Of a stretch of 54,117 bases of DNA, positions 1 through 7,573 are shown piece by piece (positions within the stretch are counted from its first letter, which is position 1; each line of letters begins with the position of its first letter). The translations under genes were made by a program, and so were the position numbers. This DNA is from Iodobacter sp. BJB302. GTDB lineage: Bacteria; Pseudomonadota; Gammaproteobacteria; Burkholderiales; Chitinibacteraceae. The stretch is from NCBI RefSeq assembly GCF_002735645.1, contig NZ_PDZG01000030.1:1-54117 (forward strand), read 5' to 3'. Under the pieces are notes generated by a model. The model had not been told where the DNA came from. It made no database searches and saw nothing but the letters and a program-made list of their open reading frames with translations.

Positions 1-118
1 AGTCAGATATTCGAATCGAATCTTCCAAATGTGCAGCTCTGCTCGCCATACTTCATGATTAATGAAAAAAAGAAATTATCTATCAATTATCCATCATTTG
101 ACTATAAAGTGAACAGCA

Positions 119-1576
119 TTGGGGCAGAGCCTGATGTCGCGCTCGATGTTACGCGGATTATTCACGCTATTGCATATTTGCACCGTAAAAGATCAGCACG
201 GAGAAGTACTGCAATTTGTGCAAACGTTCTCTGATATCTCGGCCATCCGGAAGGCCGAGCGGCAGCTGCTGCATCTGGCCTACCATGATCCGCTGACCGG
301 CCTTGGTAATCGTTATCTGCTTGATCAGAATCTTGAAAGCGAATTAGCCAGAGCATTAAGCCATAAGCGGATTGTGGCGATTATGTTTATTGATCTGGAT
401 GGGTTTAAAGCGATTAATGATTCTTTAGGCCACCATATTGGTGATCGCGTTATTCAGGAAGCCGCAGGCCGGATTGTTCGCCAGATCCGCCGCCACGATG
501 AGGCCGTCCGCCTTGGCGGGGACGAGTTTGTGGTGATGATTCCTGATGTGCTTTCTTCTGGCGAAGGCCTGCTGGTGGCTAATAAAATTTTAAGATCAAT
601 CTCTGCCCCCATGCAGATAGACGAACAAAAACTGGTGATTGGGGCCAGCATCGGCGTGGCGTTTTTTCCGCAGGATGGCCAGACACTGAGCGATTTACTC
701 AGCGCTGCAGACAGCGCAATGTACGAGGCCAAACGGCAGGGCAAGGGCAGGGTCTGTGCTTATTCAAGCGATTTAGTCGAAAACGTTCGCACCCGGCTCA
801 ATTTAGAGCAGGGCATGCACGGCGCATTGCAAAGAAACGAATTCGTTCAGCCGGTCATTGATTTATATGAATCCCGTTTAATGGGGTTTGAAGCGCTGAT
901 TCGCTGGAATCACCCGGAATTTGGTTTACTTTTCCCGGATAAATTTATCAGCATTGCCGAAGACACAGGTTTAATTGAATCGATTGGCAGCTGGGTATTG
1001 GATCAGGCTGCTGCGCAGATAAAAAAATGGGCGCAGCCGGGGCGGGATGATTTATTTATGGCGGTTAATGTTTCGGCAAGGCAGTTTCGCGGCAACTATT
1101 TTTTAAATGAATTAAAAACAGTGATCCAGCGCCATAATATTTTGCCTGAACAAATAGAAATCACCGAATCAATGCTGCAGGATTTTCACAGTATCAGAAA
1201 AATGGTGCTGGGCATGCGTGAATTAGGGGTAAGTGTAGCAATTGAAGATTTCGGCAACGGCTATTCATCACTGGCCCTGCTTAAATATCTGCCTGTTAGC
1301 CGAATTAAAATTGACCGCTCTTTTGTTATTTCCCTGCCGGGTACTGCACGCGATGTGGGGCTGTTTTCGGCCATTATGCAAATGGCGAACAGCTTGGAGC
1401 TGAATGTAACTGCAGAAGGCGTAGAAACATTTGATCAGTCACAAATCTTACGCACCATGGGCTATCCGGCAGTGCAGGGGTATTTCTGGGGGCGGCCTAA
1501 GGCCGCTGAAGATTATGATGAAGCGTGGATTAAAAACAGCAGCGTAAGCGGTTACTTTTTGGCCGAAAATAAATAA
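119..1576 (+). CDS. GGDEF-EAL domain protein (c-di-GMP turnover), 5' part missing or disrupted
   Basis: Predicted to make and/or break cyclic di-GMP. After a short PAS/PAC tail (about residues 22-50, ending VQTFSDIS) there is a diguanylate cyclase domain with an intact GGDEF at residues 133-137. An EAL phosphodiesterase domain follows: EALIRW at 258, VNVSARQF, EITES, KIDRSFV, TAEGVET and VQGYFWGRP. Loop 6 reads EDFGNG at 376-381 where the family usually has DDFGTG, so the first acidic metal ligand is Glu. The only in-frame start is a TTG at 119 without a clear Shine-Dalgarno, and stops lie just upstream in this frame. The PAS domain is therefore incomplete, while another frame stays open from the window edge to 234. 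A 5' truncation or frameshift is likely. The GGDEF-EAL identity is certain; the true N-terminus is not. Confidence 0.85.
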   Translation: MGQSLMSRSMLRGLFTLLHICTVKDQHGEVLQFVQTFSDISAIRKAERQLLHLAYHDPLTGLGNRYLLDQNLESELARALSHKRIVAIMFIDLDGFKAINDSLGHHIGDRVIQEAAGRIVRQIRRHDEAVRLGGDEFVVMIPDVLSSGEGLLVANKILRSISAPMQIDEQKLVIGASIGVAFFPQDGQTLSDLLSAADSAMYEAKRQGKGRVCAYSSDLVENVRTRLNLEQGMHGALQRNEFVQPVIDLYESRLMGFEALIRWNHPEFGLLFPDKFISIAEDTGLIESIGSWVLDQAAAQIKKWAQPGRDDLFMAVNVSARQFRGNYFLNELKTVIQRHNILPEQIEITESMLQDFHSIRKMVLGMRELGVSVAIEDFGNGYSSLALLKYLPVSRIKIDRSFVISLPGTARDVGLFSAIMQMANSLELNVTAEGVETFDQSQILRTMGYPAVQGYFWGRPKAAEDYDEAWIKNSSVSGYFLAENK

Positions 1577-1955
1577 GCTGATCCGCACTTTATATCGGCA
1601 TGTTTTAAACGGCATGAATAAAGACGGGGCCCGGTATTTTATATTTAATATTTTCCTCCTTAAGCAAAAAACGGCATTGTGATTTTTTTTAAATAAAAGA
1701 CAGATTCAGGCTGACTGTGCCATTTTTTTGTTTTTTAAGACGGGTATCTGCAATATTTATAAATGTTTATATATCACGACAGATGAAAATTCTTCGTGTA
1801 AAAAATGACAAATCACTTTATGATTGCTATTGCAATTTTCTTGAGTTCCTTAGTTTGGCACTTTATAATTAAATACAGGTTTTTTTATATATTTTCTTTT
1901 AATTTGCTGCTTGGGGACGGATTTTTTCGTAAATCCACCTGGATTGAGAGTCAAA
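1577..1955. other. AT-rich intergenic region
   Basis: This stretch between the GGDEF-EAL gene and the solute-binding protein gene is strongly AT-rich with long T runs. It presumably holds the end of the first transcription unit and the promoter of the next. I see no convincing stem-loop terminator. A short hydrophobic reading frame from 1805 lacks a ribosome-binding site and overlaps the next gene, so I do not call it. Confidence 0.5.
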
Positions 1956-3011
1956 ATGAAACGCTTCTTTTTGCGTTCGGTGTTTGGGTTGCTGTGTGTC
2001 AGTGCATCATCTGCTGCGTGGGCTGCTGAAGTTTTGCGTGTTTTAGCATGGCCGGGCTATGCAGACGGTGACTGGGTAAGCGAGTTTGAAAAGCGCTTCG
2101 ATGCACGCGTTGAAGTGACTTTTATCGATACAGACGAGGCGCTGTGGGACAAGCTGAGCAAAAACCGCGGGGAAAACTTTGATGTTTTTGCCGCCAATAC
2201 GGCAGAAATGCAGCGCTATATTGATCAGGCCATTGCCGCTCCAATTAAATCAGCACGTATTCCGAATACTAAAAAACAATTACCCCGGTTCAGACGGGTG
2301 GAAAAAATACCCAGTATTAACCGGGATGGGTATCTATATGCTATTCCTTTTGTCTATTCTGAAATGGGCCTGATTTACGATAAAAAACAAATGAAGCAAG
2401 CGCCTGTTTCAATGAATGAATTATGGAATAAAAAATATCTTGGTAAAGTTGTTTTACATGATGGCAGTAATCATAATTTTAGTTTTACTGCCCTGACCAT
2501 CGGAATTAAAGATCCGTTTAATTTAAATAAACAAGAAATGGCACGCTCGGTAAACAGGCTGCTGGAGCTGCGTGATCAGAAACCATTTTTTTACAACAGC
2601 CCGGAAGAAGGCACTCAGGCTTTTATAAAAAACAAAGCCGCCTTAATGTTTGCAAACTATGGCATGCAGCAGCTTAAATTATTGCGCGCTGCCGGGGCGG
2701 ATGTGGGTTATATCGTGCCAAAAGAAGGCGCTCTGGCATGGCTGGATTGCTGGGCAATCAGTATTAAGGCAAAAAATAAACCGCTGGCAGAAAACTGGAT
2801 TAATTTTATGCTGGATAAATCGGTGAGTAATGAATTAACACAGCGGCAAGGCCTGGCCAATACGCTGAGTAAATCTAATTTATCCGCACGCGATAAAATT
2901 ATCTGGATTCAATCATCCGAAAATTTTGCTTTGCGATCGCAGTATTGGGATCGTATCCGTGCGGGCAATGCCAGAAATGGTAATAGCAGGCCAAAAAAGC
3001 CAACTGTATAA
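1956..3011 (+). CDS. Periplasmic polyamine-type (PotD/PotF-like) solute-binding protein
   Basis: A 351-residue extracellular solute-binding protein of the spermidine/putrescine (PotD/PotF) type. Residues 1-23 form a signal peptide: MKRFFLR, a hydrophobic stretch, then cleavage near AWAAEV. The mature part starts with LRVLAWPGYADGDWVSEFEK, matching the family opening in which a beta strand is followed by an acidic helix. Later WLDCWAISIKAKN and ENWINFMLD match the second lobe. The ATG at 1956 is preferred over an upstream TTG because it gives the signal peptide directly. No ABC permease or ATPase gene is adjacent, so it either works with a transporter elsewhere or acts as a sensor input. The ligand is inferred from family only. 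Confidence 0.8.
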   Translation: MKRFFLRSVFGLLCVSASSAAWAAEVLRVLAWPGYADGDWVSEFEKRFDARVEVTFIDTDEALWDKLSKNRGENFDVFAANTAEMQRYIDQAIAAPIKSARIPNTKKQLPRFRRVEKIPSINRDGYLYAIPFVYSEMGLIYDKKQMKQAPVSMNELWNKKYLGKVVLHDGSNHNFSFTALTIGIKDPFNLNKQEMARSVNRLLELRDQKPFFYNSPEEGTQAFIKNKAALMFANYGMQQLKLLRAAGADVGYIVPKEGALAWLDCWAISIKAKNKPLAENWINFMLDKSVSNELTQRQGLANTLSKSNLSARDKIIWIQSSENFALRSQYWDRIRAGNARNGNSRPKKPTV

Positions 3012-3148
3012 GCTGGGTTTTAATATAAATATTTGATTATATCTGCTTCAGAATACCTGTTCTGGCTGGCTTTATTTGCGTGGGGCAGATCAAGCATGGC
3101 GTCCGGCAGCGAACGCCTCGCGGATAGGTTTACAAAGGTTTTTCAAAC

Positions 3149-3274
3149 TTATTTAGCGAGCAAAGGCAGGGCATCGCCAGCGTGTTTTTTAATCTGTTTA
3201 GCTGCTTTCTTTTCTTTGGCACTCAGCAGCGGTTGCTTCTTTGATTCTTTGAGGGTTTGCTTAGACTTACTCAT
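3149..3274 (-). CDS. Small Lys-rich basic protein, 41 residues, unknown function
   Basis: A minus-strand ORF of 41 codons starting MSKSKQTLKESKKQPLLSAK and ending DALPLLAK. About a third of the residues are Lys and there is no Cys or Trp. The ATG lies seven bases after AGGAG, a good ribosome-binding site, which is the main argument that it is real. Its composition resembles small basic nucleic-acid-binding or ribosome-associated proteins, but I do not recognise a family. It sits alone between the solute-binding protein gene and a DUF1097 gene. A longer frame on the opposite strand appears to be its shadow. Confidence 0.6.
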   Translation of the reverse strand: MSKSKQTLKESKKQPLLSAKEKKAAKQIKKHAGDALPLLAK

Positions 3275-3375
3275 GGCATGGCTCCTGTTGGGCACTGGCA
3301 AATGCACAGTACACATTCAGTATAGGCCGATGTAAGAGATATAAAAGCCAGAATTAAGGAAATATGTGCCTTGAT

Positions 3376-3846
3376 TTAATCTTTATTTGAGTGGCGATCA
3401 AAGCGTGCTGCCAGCCACAAGCCACTGTTTTTCATGGCAAAACCAAAAATCAGCCCCATCAGTAGTGAGGCACTCACAAGTTGCCAGTTGCCATTTGCTG
3501 CAAAAGTGGCACATGCGCCAATAAATGTGCCTGGTATAAAACCCAGCCAGCGCTGTTTAGCCTGAATACACATCAGAAACGCCACCACGCCAGTCAGCAG
3601 ATAGCCTGCAATCTCAAGGTGAGGCGCAATCGCGCTGCCCTGAATAATCACCATGGCCCAAAATACACCGCTGCAGCAGCTTAAGGCGCTGAGCAGCAGG
3701 CCGCGTACGCCGCCTTGCGGGCAGGCAAAATAAGCCGTGCAGCCTAAAAATCCTGTCCAGCTTAATAAGCCCAAAGAAACAGCCGCCCAGCCCCAAAGGC
3801 CGGAAAGCACGCCCGTGGTGATGGCAATCATGAGAAGAGGATTCAT
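3376..3846 (-). CDS. DUF1097 (YcdZ-like) inner-membrane protein
   Basis: A 156-residue protein with about five hydrophobic segments (LLMIAITTGVLSGLWGWAAV, GLLLSALSCCSGVFWAMVII, AGYLLTGVVAFLMCIQ, GTFIGACATFAA, SASLLMGLIFGFAM). It looks like the DUF1097 / YcdZ family of small inner-membrane proteins, whose function is unknown. I start at the ATG at 3846 (MNPLLM) rather than a TTG twelve bases upstream. Neither start has a strong Shine-Dalgarno. It is probably monocistronic. Confidence 0.7.
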   Translation of the reverse strand: MNPLLMIAITTGVLSGLWGWAAVSLGLLSWTGFLGCTAYFACPQGGVRGLLLSALSCCSGVFWAMVIIQGSAIAPHLEIAGYLLTGVVAFLMCIQAKQRWLGFIPGTFIGACATFAANGNWQLVSASLLMGLIFGFAMKNSGLWLAARFDRHSNKD

Positions 3847-3968
3847 TGTTTTCAGCAAAAAAGGCCGCAGTGTAGCGGATTAAGCGGCTTTCTTTTTGAT
3901 CAGGATCTAGTTTTTACGAGGCATTACGACAGGCGGCGCGGGCTGCCAGCTATTGGTTTAAGCAATGA

Positions 3969-3995
3969 GGTACGAAACGCCTAGCGCTTCGTACC
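3969..3995. repeat. Strong intergenic hairpin without T-tract
   Basis: GGTACGAA and TTCGTACC are perfect inverted arms. An inner CGC/GCG pair sits across one mismatch, with a three-base loop (CTA). Eleven base pairs form in 27 bases, between DUF1097 and rsgA. There is no T-run on either side, so it is not a normal intrinsic terminator. It may be a protein-binding palindrome or a mobile palindromic unit. Confidence 0.5.
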
Positions 3996-4099
3996 TGCTG
4001 ATTGCATGTGATTTTAAGTGAGCAGAGCGGCCTTTATCTGCCCGTCAGGCGCTAAAGACCATTGGGCTGTGGGTGGTGTGCCCAGCCGCCCGGTGAGGC

Positions 4100-5161
4100 T
4101 TAATCGATATGGCTTTTCCTTTTATTTCTGGCGCTTTTGCTGATGATTTTCCATTTGGCCAGCTGTGCTTGTTTTTGCAAGGGCGTCTGGCTTTCTCTGC
4201 TTTGCTCCCGCAGCAGTTTATGAAAGCTTTTTAGCCTGTCGCTGCTGATTTGCCCGCGCACAGCGCAGCCAGGCTCATCCTGATGCTGGCAATCCCTGAA
4301 GCGGCAAAGGGCGGCCTGCGCCGTAATATCGGCAAAAGCGGCGTGGATGCCTGCTTCATCGCTATCCAGGCTGATAGTGCGCAAGCCCGGCGTATCAATA
4401 ATGCAAGCGCCATTGGGGCAAAGGTGCAGACTGCGCGAGGTGGTGGTGTGCCGCCCCCGGCTATCATCCATGCGCACTGCACCCGTGTCCTGTACCCGGG
4501 CGCTGATCAGGGTGTTGGTCAGTGTGCTTTTACCTGCGCCGGATGAGCCAAGCAGCACCACGGTCTGGCCTGCAGCCAGCCAGGGTAATAAAGCTTCTCT
4601 TGCTGAATCTCCCCGGCCATCCAGCGCTAGCAGGCCGATATGGGCGGGCAGGTGGGCACGGGCCAGAGCCATTTTTTCTGCCGCCTGTGGTGAGCAATCG
4701 GCCTTGCTGAGCACCAGCAGCGGGGTTACATCATTGGCGATGCAAAGGGTGAGATAGCGATCCAGGCGGCGCAAATTAAAATCGTGATCCAGCCCCATTA
4801 CCAGCAGGGCCAGATCAATATTGGCGACCAAAGCTTGTTTTTGCCCTTCGGCATTACGGCGGCTGAGGCGATTTTTTGCCGGAAGAATGCTTTCTATCCA
4901 TGCGTGATCCTGCTGGCTGAACAGCACCCAATCGCCCACGGCCAGCGTTTCAGCACGGCTTTGCAGCGCGTGATAAAGCGCAGGCCGCAGCTGTGCAGGC
5001 TGTTCAGATGCGCCATCGTGCAGCATAAAGCGATCACGCTGAATATTGCTGATTCGGGCCAGCTGCAGCGGGCTGTCTGGCTCTGATTGAATGAGGTGAA
5101 ATGCTTGTAAAGCGTGCTGGTCGAAACCGATCGCACGCAATTTTTCTATAGAGGGGTACAT
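4100..5161 (-). CDS. rsgA: RsgA, ribosome small-subunit-dependent GTPase
   Basis: A circularly permuted GTPase that helps late maturation of the 30S subunit. The N-terminal OB-fold region (to about residue 100) is followed by motifs in permuted order: G4 LSKAD, G1 GSSGAGKSTLTN, G2 region GRHTTTS, G3 DTPGLR. A C-terminal zinc finger follows with the pattern C-x4-C-x-H-x5-C (CRFRDCQHQDEPGC). The product is 353 residues from the ATG at 5161. A TTG 24 bases upstream is possible, but the ATG follows GGATAAGACC, an acceptable ribosome-binding site. It appears to be a single-gene unit. Confidence 0.95.
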   Translation of the reverse strand: MYPSIEKLRAIGFDQHALQAFHLIQSEPDSPLQLARISNIQRDRFMLHDGASEQPAQLRPALYHALQSRAETLAVGDWVLFSQQDHAWIESILPAKNRLSRRNAEGQKQALVANIDLALLVMGLDHDFNLRRLDRYLTLCIANDVTPLLVLSKADCSPQAAEKMALARAHLPAHIGLLALDGRGDSAREALLPWLAAGQTVVLLGSSGAGKSTLTNTLISARVQDTGAVRMDDSRGRHTTTSRSLHLCPNGACIIDTPGLRTISLDSDEAGIHAAFADITAQAALCRFRDCQHQDEPGCAVRGQISSDRLKSFHKLLREQSRESQTPLQKQAQLAKWKIISKSARNKRKSHID

Positions 5162-5684
5162 GGTCTTATCCGAAAGACGAGTCAAAAAGCCTAGCGCAGC
5201 TCAGTGGCTGCCAGGCAAGAAGCCGGACCGGTCGGATAAAAGAGGCGGTTTATGCCTTGCTGATATATCCGACCGCAGTAGAAATAGGCGCAGATGTATT
5301 CATGGCTTGCCTCCGGTCAGTGAATGGAAATGGCAATTTAGGCTGGCTTGCCGCCAGGGTCAAGCAGGATGAGGAAGACTGTTGCAAAGATGTTGAAAGC
5401 ATTTATGTCTGGGGCTTAACTTAATGATCCGTACTTTCGCTGAAAAATGAATCTATATCTTTACCCAAATTGCATTATCTGGTTTTCATAAGGCATTGAT
5501 TTATTGAGTGAATAAATGCTGATCGGGTAGTTTTTGGGTTGAATATTCAGGTGATATTTACAATATGACGATCATTTAGCTCAGATACTGAAAGTGGTAC
5601 TAATACGCCTACCGGCCAAAGTAAAAATAATGATAAAAAGCGCCCCGCAGGGATGATCTTAATGAGATTAATTTCTTTTTAGCG
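5162..5684. other. Intergenic region upstream of rsgA, no convincing gene
   Basis: The first 260 bases have near-genomic GC and one plus-strand frame that stays open to a stop at 5422, but no good start or ribosome-binding site; it may be a gene remnant. From about 5425 to 5684 the DNA is AT-rich with no recognisable gene, and ends at the left end of the terminal-inverted-repeat element. The rsgA promoter must lie in the right-hand part of this region, reading leftward. Confidence 0.45.
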
Positions 5685-5951
5685 AGGGTCTGTTGACGTT
5701 TCATTCACGGCTGCGTTTGGCCCAGTTTTGGGGCTGAACAAGGAGAAAATTGTGACATGGTACGAGTACCATGAGCGATTTTTAACGCAGTGCAGCCCCA
5801 AAAATGGGCTAAACCCGAAGGGCTGAGCCGGAAAATGGCCATTCACTGCGTTATGCTCCTCGACAATAACCCGTTATTGCCTTCGTCGCATGCCTTGTGC
5901 CTGGCCGTTTTCCGGCTCAGCGCAATTGTGAATGAAACGTCAACAGACCCT
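5685..5951. repeat. Terminal-inverted-repeat (MITE-like) element, copy A
   Basis: A 267-base element bounded by perfect 24-base inverted repeats (5685-5708 and 5928-5951, outer ends AGGGTCTGTTGACG / CGTCAACAGACCCT). Inside are further nested inverted pairs: TTTTGGGGCTG with CAGCCCCAAAA, GCTGAGCCGG with CCGGCTCAGC, and the palindrome GGTACGAGTACC. It encodes no transposase. A second, partial copy lies inverted at about 8899-9080. The size, perfect termini and lack of coding are what a MITE or a structured mobile repeat would show. It ends 40 bases before the short ORF upstream of mgtE. Confidence 0.75.
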
Positions 5952-5991
5952 AGCATCTGCCCTTTTTTAAATACAGGAAACCCGAAGCAAG

Positions 5992-6081
5992 ATGGACCCA
6001 GAGCCCCCTAGTTGTTGTTTTGACTGGCTGTCACTTTTTAAAATTATTCCGGCATTGCGCGGAAGGCCTCCCCTCGTTTAA
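5992..6081 (+). CDS. Putative MgtL-like leader peptide upstream of mgtE
   Basis: A 29-codon ORF starting MDPEPPSCCFDW, ending 49 bases before the mgtE start. GAAG lies four bases before the ATG and AGGAAA about 12 bases before it, so initiation is plausible. The start alternates acidic residues and prolines (Asp2-Pro3-Glu4-Pro5-Pro6), like enterobacterial MgtL, which begins MEPDPTP. In MgtL such a start destabilises the translating ribosome when Mg2+ is low and so switches on the downstream transporter gene. The sequence and position next to a Mg2+ transporter are seen; the regulatory role is inferred. It could be a chance ORF. Confidence 0.4.
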   Translation: MDPEPPSCCFDWLSLFKIIPALRGRPPLV

Positions 6082-6130
6082 AAATTGAGTGGTGTCCTGA
6101 AGCGCGCTGCCGCTGAAGGATATCGACTCT

Positions 6131-7507
6131 ATGAAGCACCATGAATTATCAAACGCCATTCAGGCTATGCTGCGCCAATACGATAGCCAGGCCTTTGCCA
6201 GGCTTGCCCGCAGCACCCCTCTGGCCGATATGGCCGATGTTTTAGAAGCTCACCCCATCGCGCAAATTGCGCAATTATTGCGTGCGCTTGATCCTGCCTC
6301 CCGCTGCGCTTTGTTTGCCCATTTTGCGGCCCCTGTACAAGACAAAATTCTCTCTGCTTTACCTGCAGATATCGTGGTTAATTTGTTTGAGCTGCTGGCT
6401 TCAGATAAACGCGCCGATATTTTTAACCGCTTAAATGCAGAAAAAAAAGAGCTGCTGCTGCCTGCGCTGGCCAAGGCAGAGCGCGACGATATTCTGAATC
6501 TGGCGTCTTTTCCTGAAGGCTCGGTGGGCTCTGCCACCACTTCTGAATATGCCACCATCACATCGCAGCAGACGGCAGAGCAGGCTTTGCTGTCCCTGCG
6601 CCAGGGCGCGCCGGATAAAGAAACCATTTATGTGGTGTATGTGGTGAATGAGGGCAGGCAGTTACTGGGTACGGTTTCCTTGCGGGAATTAGTGCTGGCA
6701 AGGCCAGAGATGCGGGTGGATGAAATGATGAAAACCAATTCGGTTTTTGCCCGTGCAGATTGGCCAGCCGCAGAGGCTGCCGAGCTGATCCGCCGCTATG
6801 ATTTACTGGCAATACCCGTGCTGGATCAGGGCGAGCGCATGATCGGCATCATGACCGTTGATGATGCGATGGATATTGAAAAAGAGCAGGACGCAACGCG
6901 CTTGTCTCAGTTTGGCGGTACCGCATCGGGCGGCGGGGCGGATCTTAGCCTGCGTGATTCAAGCATCCGGCAATTATTTAAAGTGCGGGTGCTGTGGCTG
7001 ATTATCCTTACCGGTTTTGGCATCATCACCAGTACCTTTGTATCGCAGCAGGCAGATTTAATCAGCGAAGTGATTATTCTGGCCGCGTTTTTGGCGCCCA
7101 TTGTGGATATGGGCGGCAACACCGGCAGCCAGTCTGCCACCCTGGTGCTGCGCGCCATGGCTCTTGGTGAAGTGCGCCTCTGCTGGAAAGACGTCTGGTT
7201 TGTGATTAAGCGTGAAATTCCTGTGGCTTTGGCGATTGCCATTGTGATTGGTATTCTGGAAACCATACTGGCTTATTTCAGCAAGGACGCAATGAACTTT
7301 GACATCCTGATGGTGATTGGTCTGAGCATGATGGTTTGTACAGCTGCAGGCGGCATTATTGGTGCGCTGCTGCCTTTCGGTGCCCGCCTGATGCGTGCGG
7401 ACCCGGCGACGCTGAGTGCGCCACTGATTACATCCATCATGGATTTACTGGGCGTCTTTATTTACTTTGGCTTTGCTTATGCTTTCCTCGGGCATCTGAT
7501 CCAGTAA
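6131..7507 (+). CDS. mgtE: MgtE-type Mg2+ channel/transporter
   Basis: A 458-residue MgtE family magnesium channel of the inner membrane. Residues 1-130 form the Mg2+-sensing helical N domain. Two CBS domains follow (about 135-255; VFARADWPAAEAAELIRRYDLLAIPVLD is in the second). Then come the plug helix and a five-helix pore domain from about 285 (VLWLIILTGFGIITS to the C-terminus). The pore signature reads PIVDMGGNTGSQSATLVLRA. The ATG is preceded by AAGGA at a rather long spacing of about 11 bases. It is followed by its own terminator and preceded by a candidate leader ORF that may control it. Confidence 0.93.
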   Translation: MKHHELSNAIQAMLRQYDSQAFARLARSTPLADMADVLEAHPIAQIAQLLRALDPASRCALFAHFAAPVQDKILSALPADIVVNLFELLASDKRADIFNRLNAEKKELLLPALAKAERDDILNLASFPEGSVGSATTSEYATITSQQTAEQALLSLRQGAPDKETIYVVYVVNEGRQLLGTVSLRELVLARPEMRVDEMMKTNSVFARADWPAAEAAELIRRYDLLAIPVLDQGERMIGIMTVDDAMDIEKEQDATRLSQFGGTASGGGADLSLRDSSIRQLFKVRVLWLIILTGFGIITSTFVSQQADLISEVIILAAFLAPIVDMGGNTGSQSATLVLRAMALGEVRLCWKDVWFVIKREIPVALAIAIVIGILETILAYFSKDAMNFDILMVIGLSMMVCTAAGGIIGALLPFGARLMRADPATLSAPLITSIMDLLGVFIYFGFAYAFLGHLIQ

Positions 7508-7531
7508 TTTAGCCTGCAGTCATTGTTTTAC

Positions 7532-7562
7532 AGGGGGCGCAATTGCGCCCTCTGTTGTTTTT
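7532..7562 (+). terminator. Intrinsic terminator after mgtE
   Basis: The palindrome GGGCGCAATTGCGCCC (7535-7550), extended by flanking AG/CT pairs, is followed by TCTGTTGTTTTT. It lies between the convergent mgtE and the EF-hand-like gene and serves mgtE. Confidence 0.7.
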
Positions 7563-7573
7563 AAAGAAATCAT

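Noticed and set aside
1805-2029. Hydrophobic 74-codon ORF before the solute-binding protein gene
   Set aside because: No ribosome-binding site, very AT-rich, and it overlaps the signal-peptide region of the real gene in another frame.
3033-3335. 100-codon plus-strand ORF
   Set aside because: It covers the antisense of the better-supported 41-codon minus-strand gene and has no ribosome-binding site or family.
5257-5424. Plus-strand frame encoding about 55 residues (starts LLIYPTAVEIGADVFMAC) upstream of rsgA
   Set aside because: No ribosome-binding site or ATG at a sensible place and no recognised family. It may be a remnant of a gene, but the evidence is too thin to call.
5790-6011. 73-codon ORF crossing the TIR element
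   Set aside because: It lies mainly in the non-coding repeat and runs out past its end; composition follows the inverted repeats rather than a protein.
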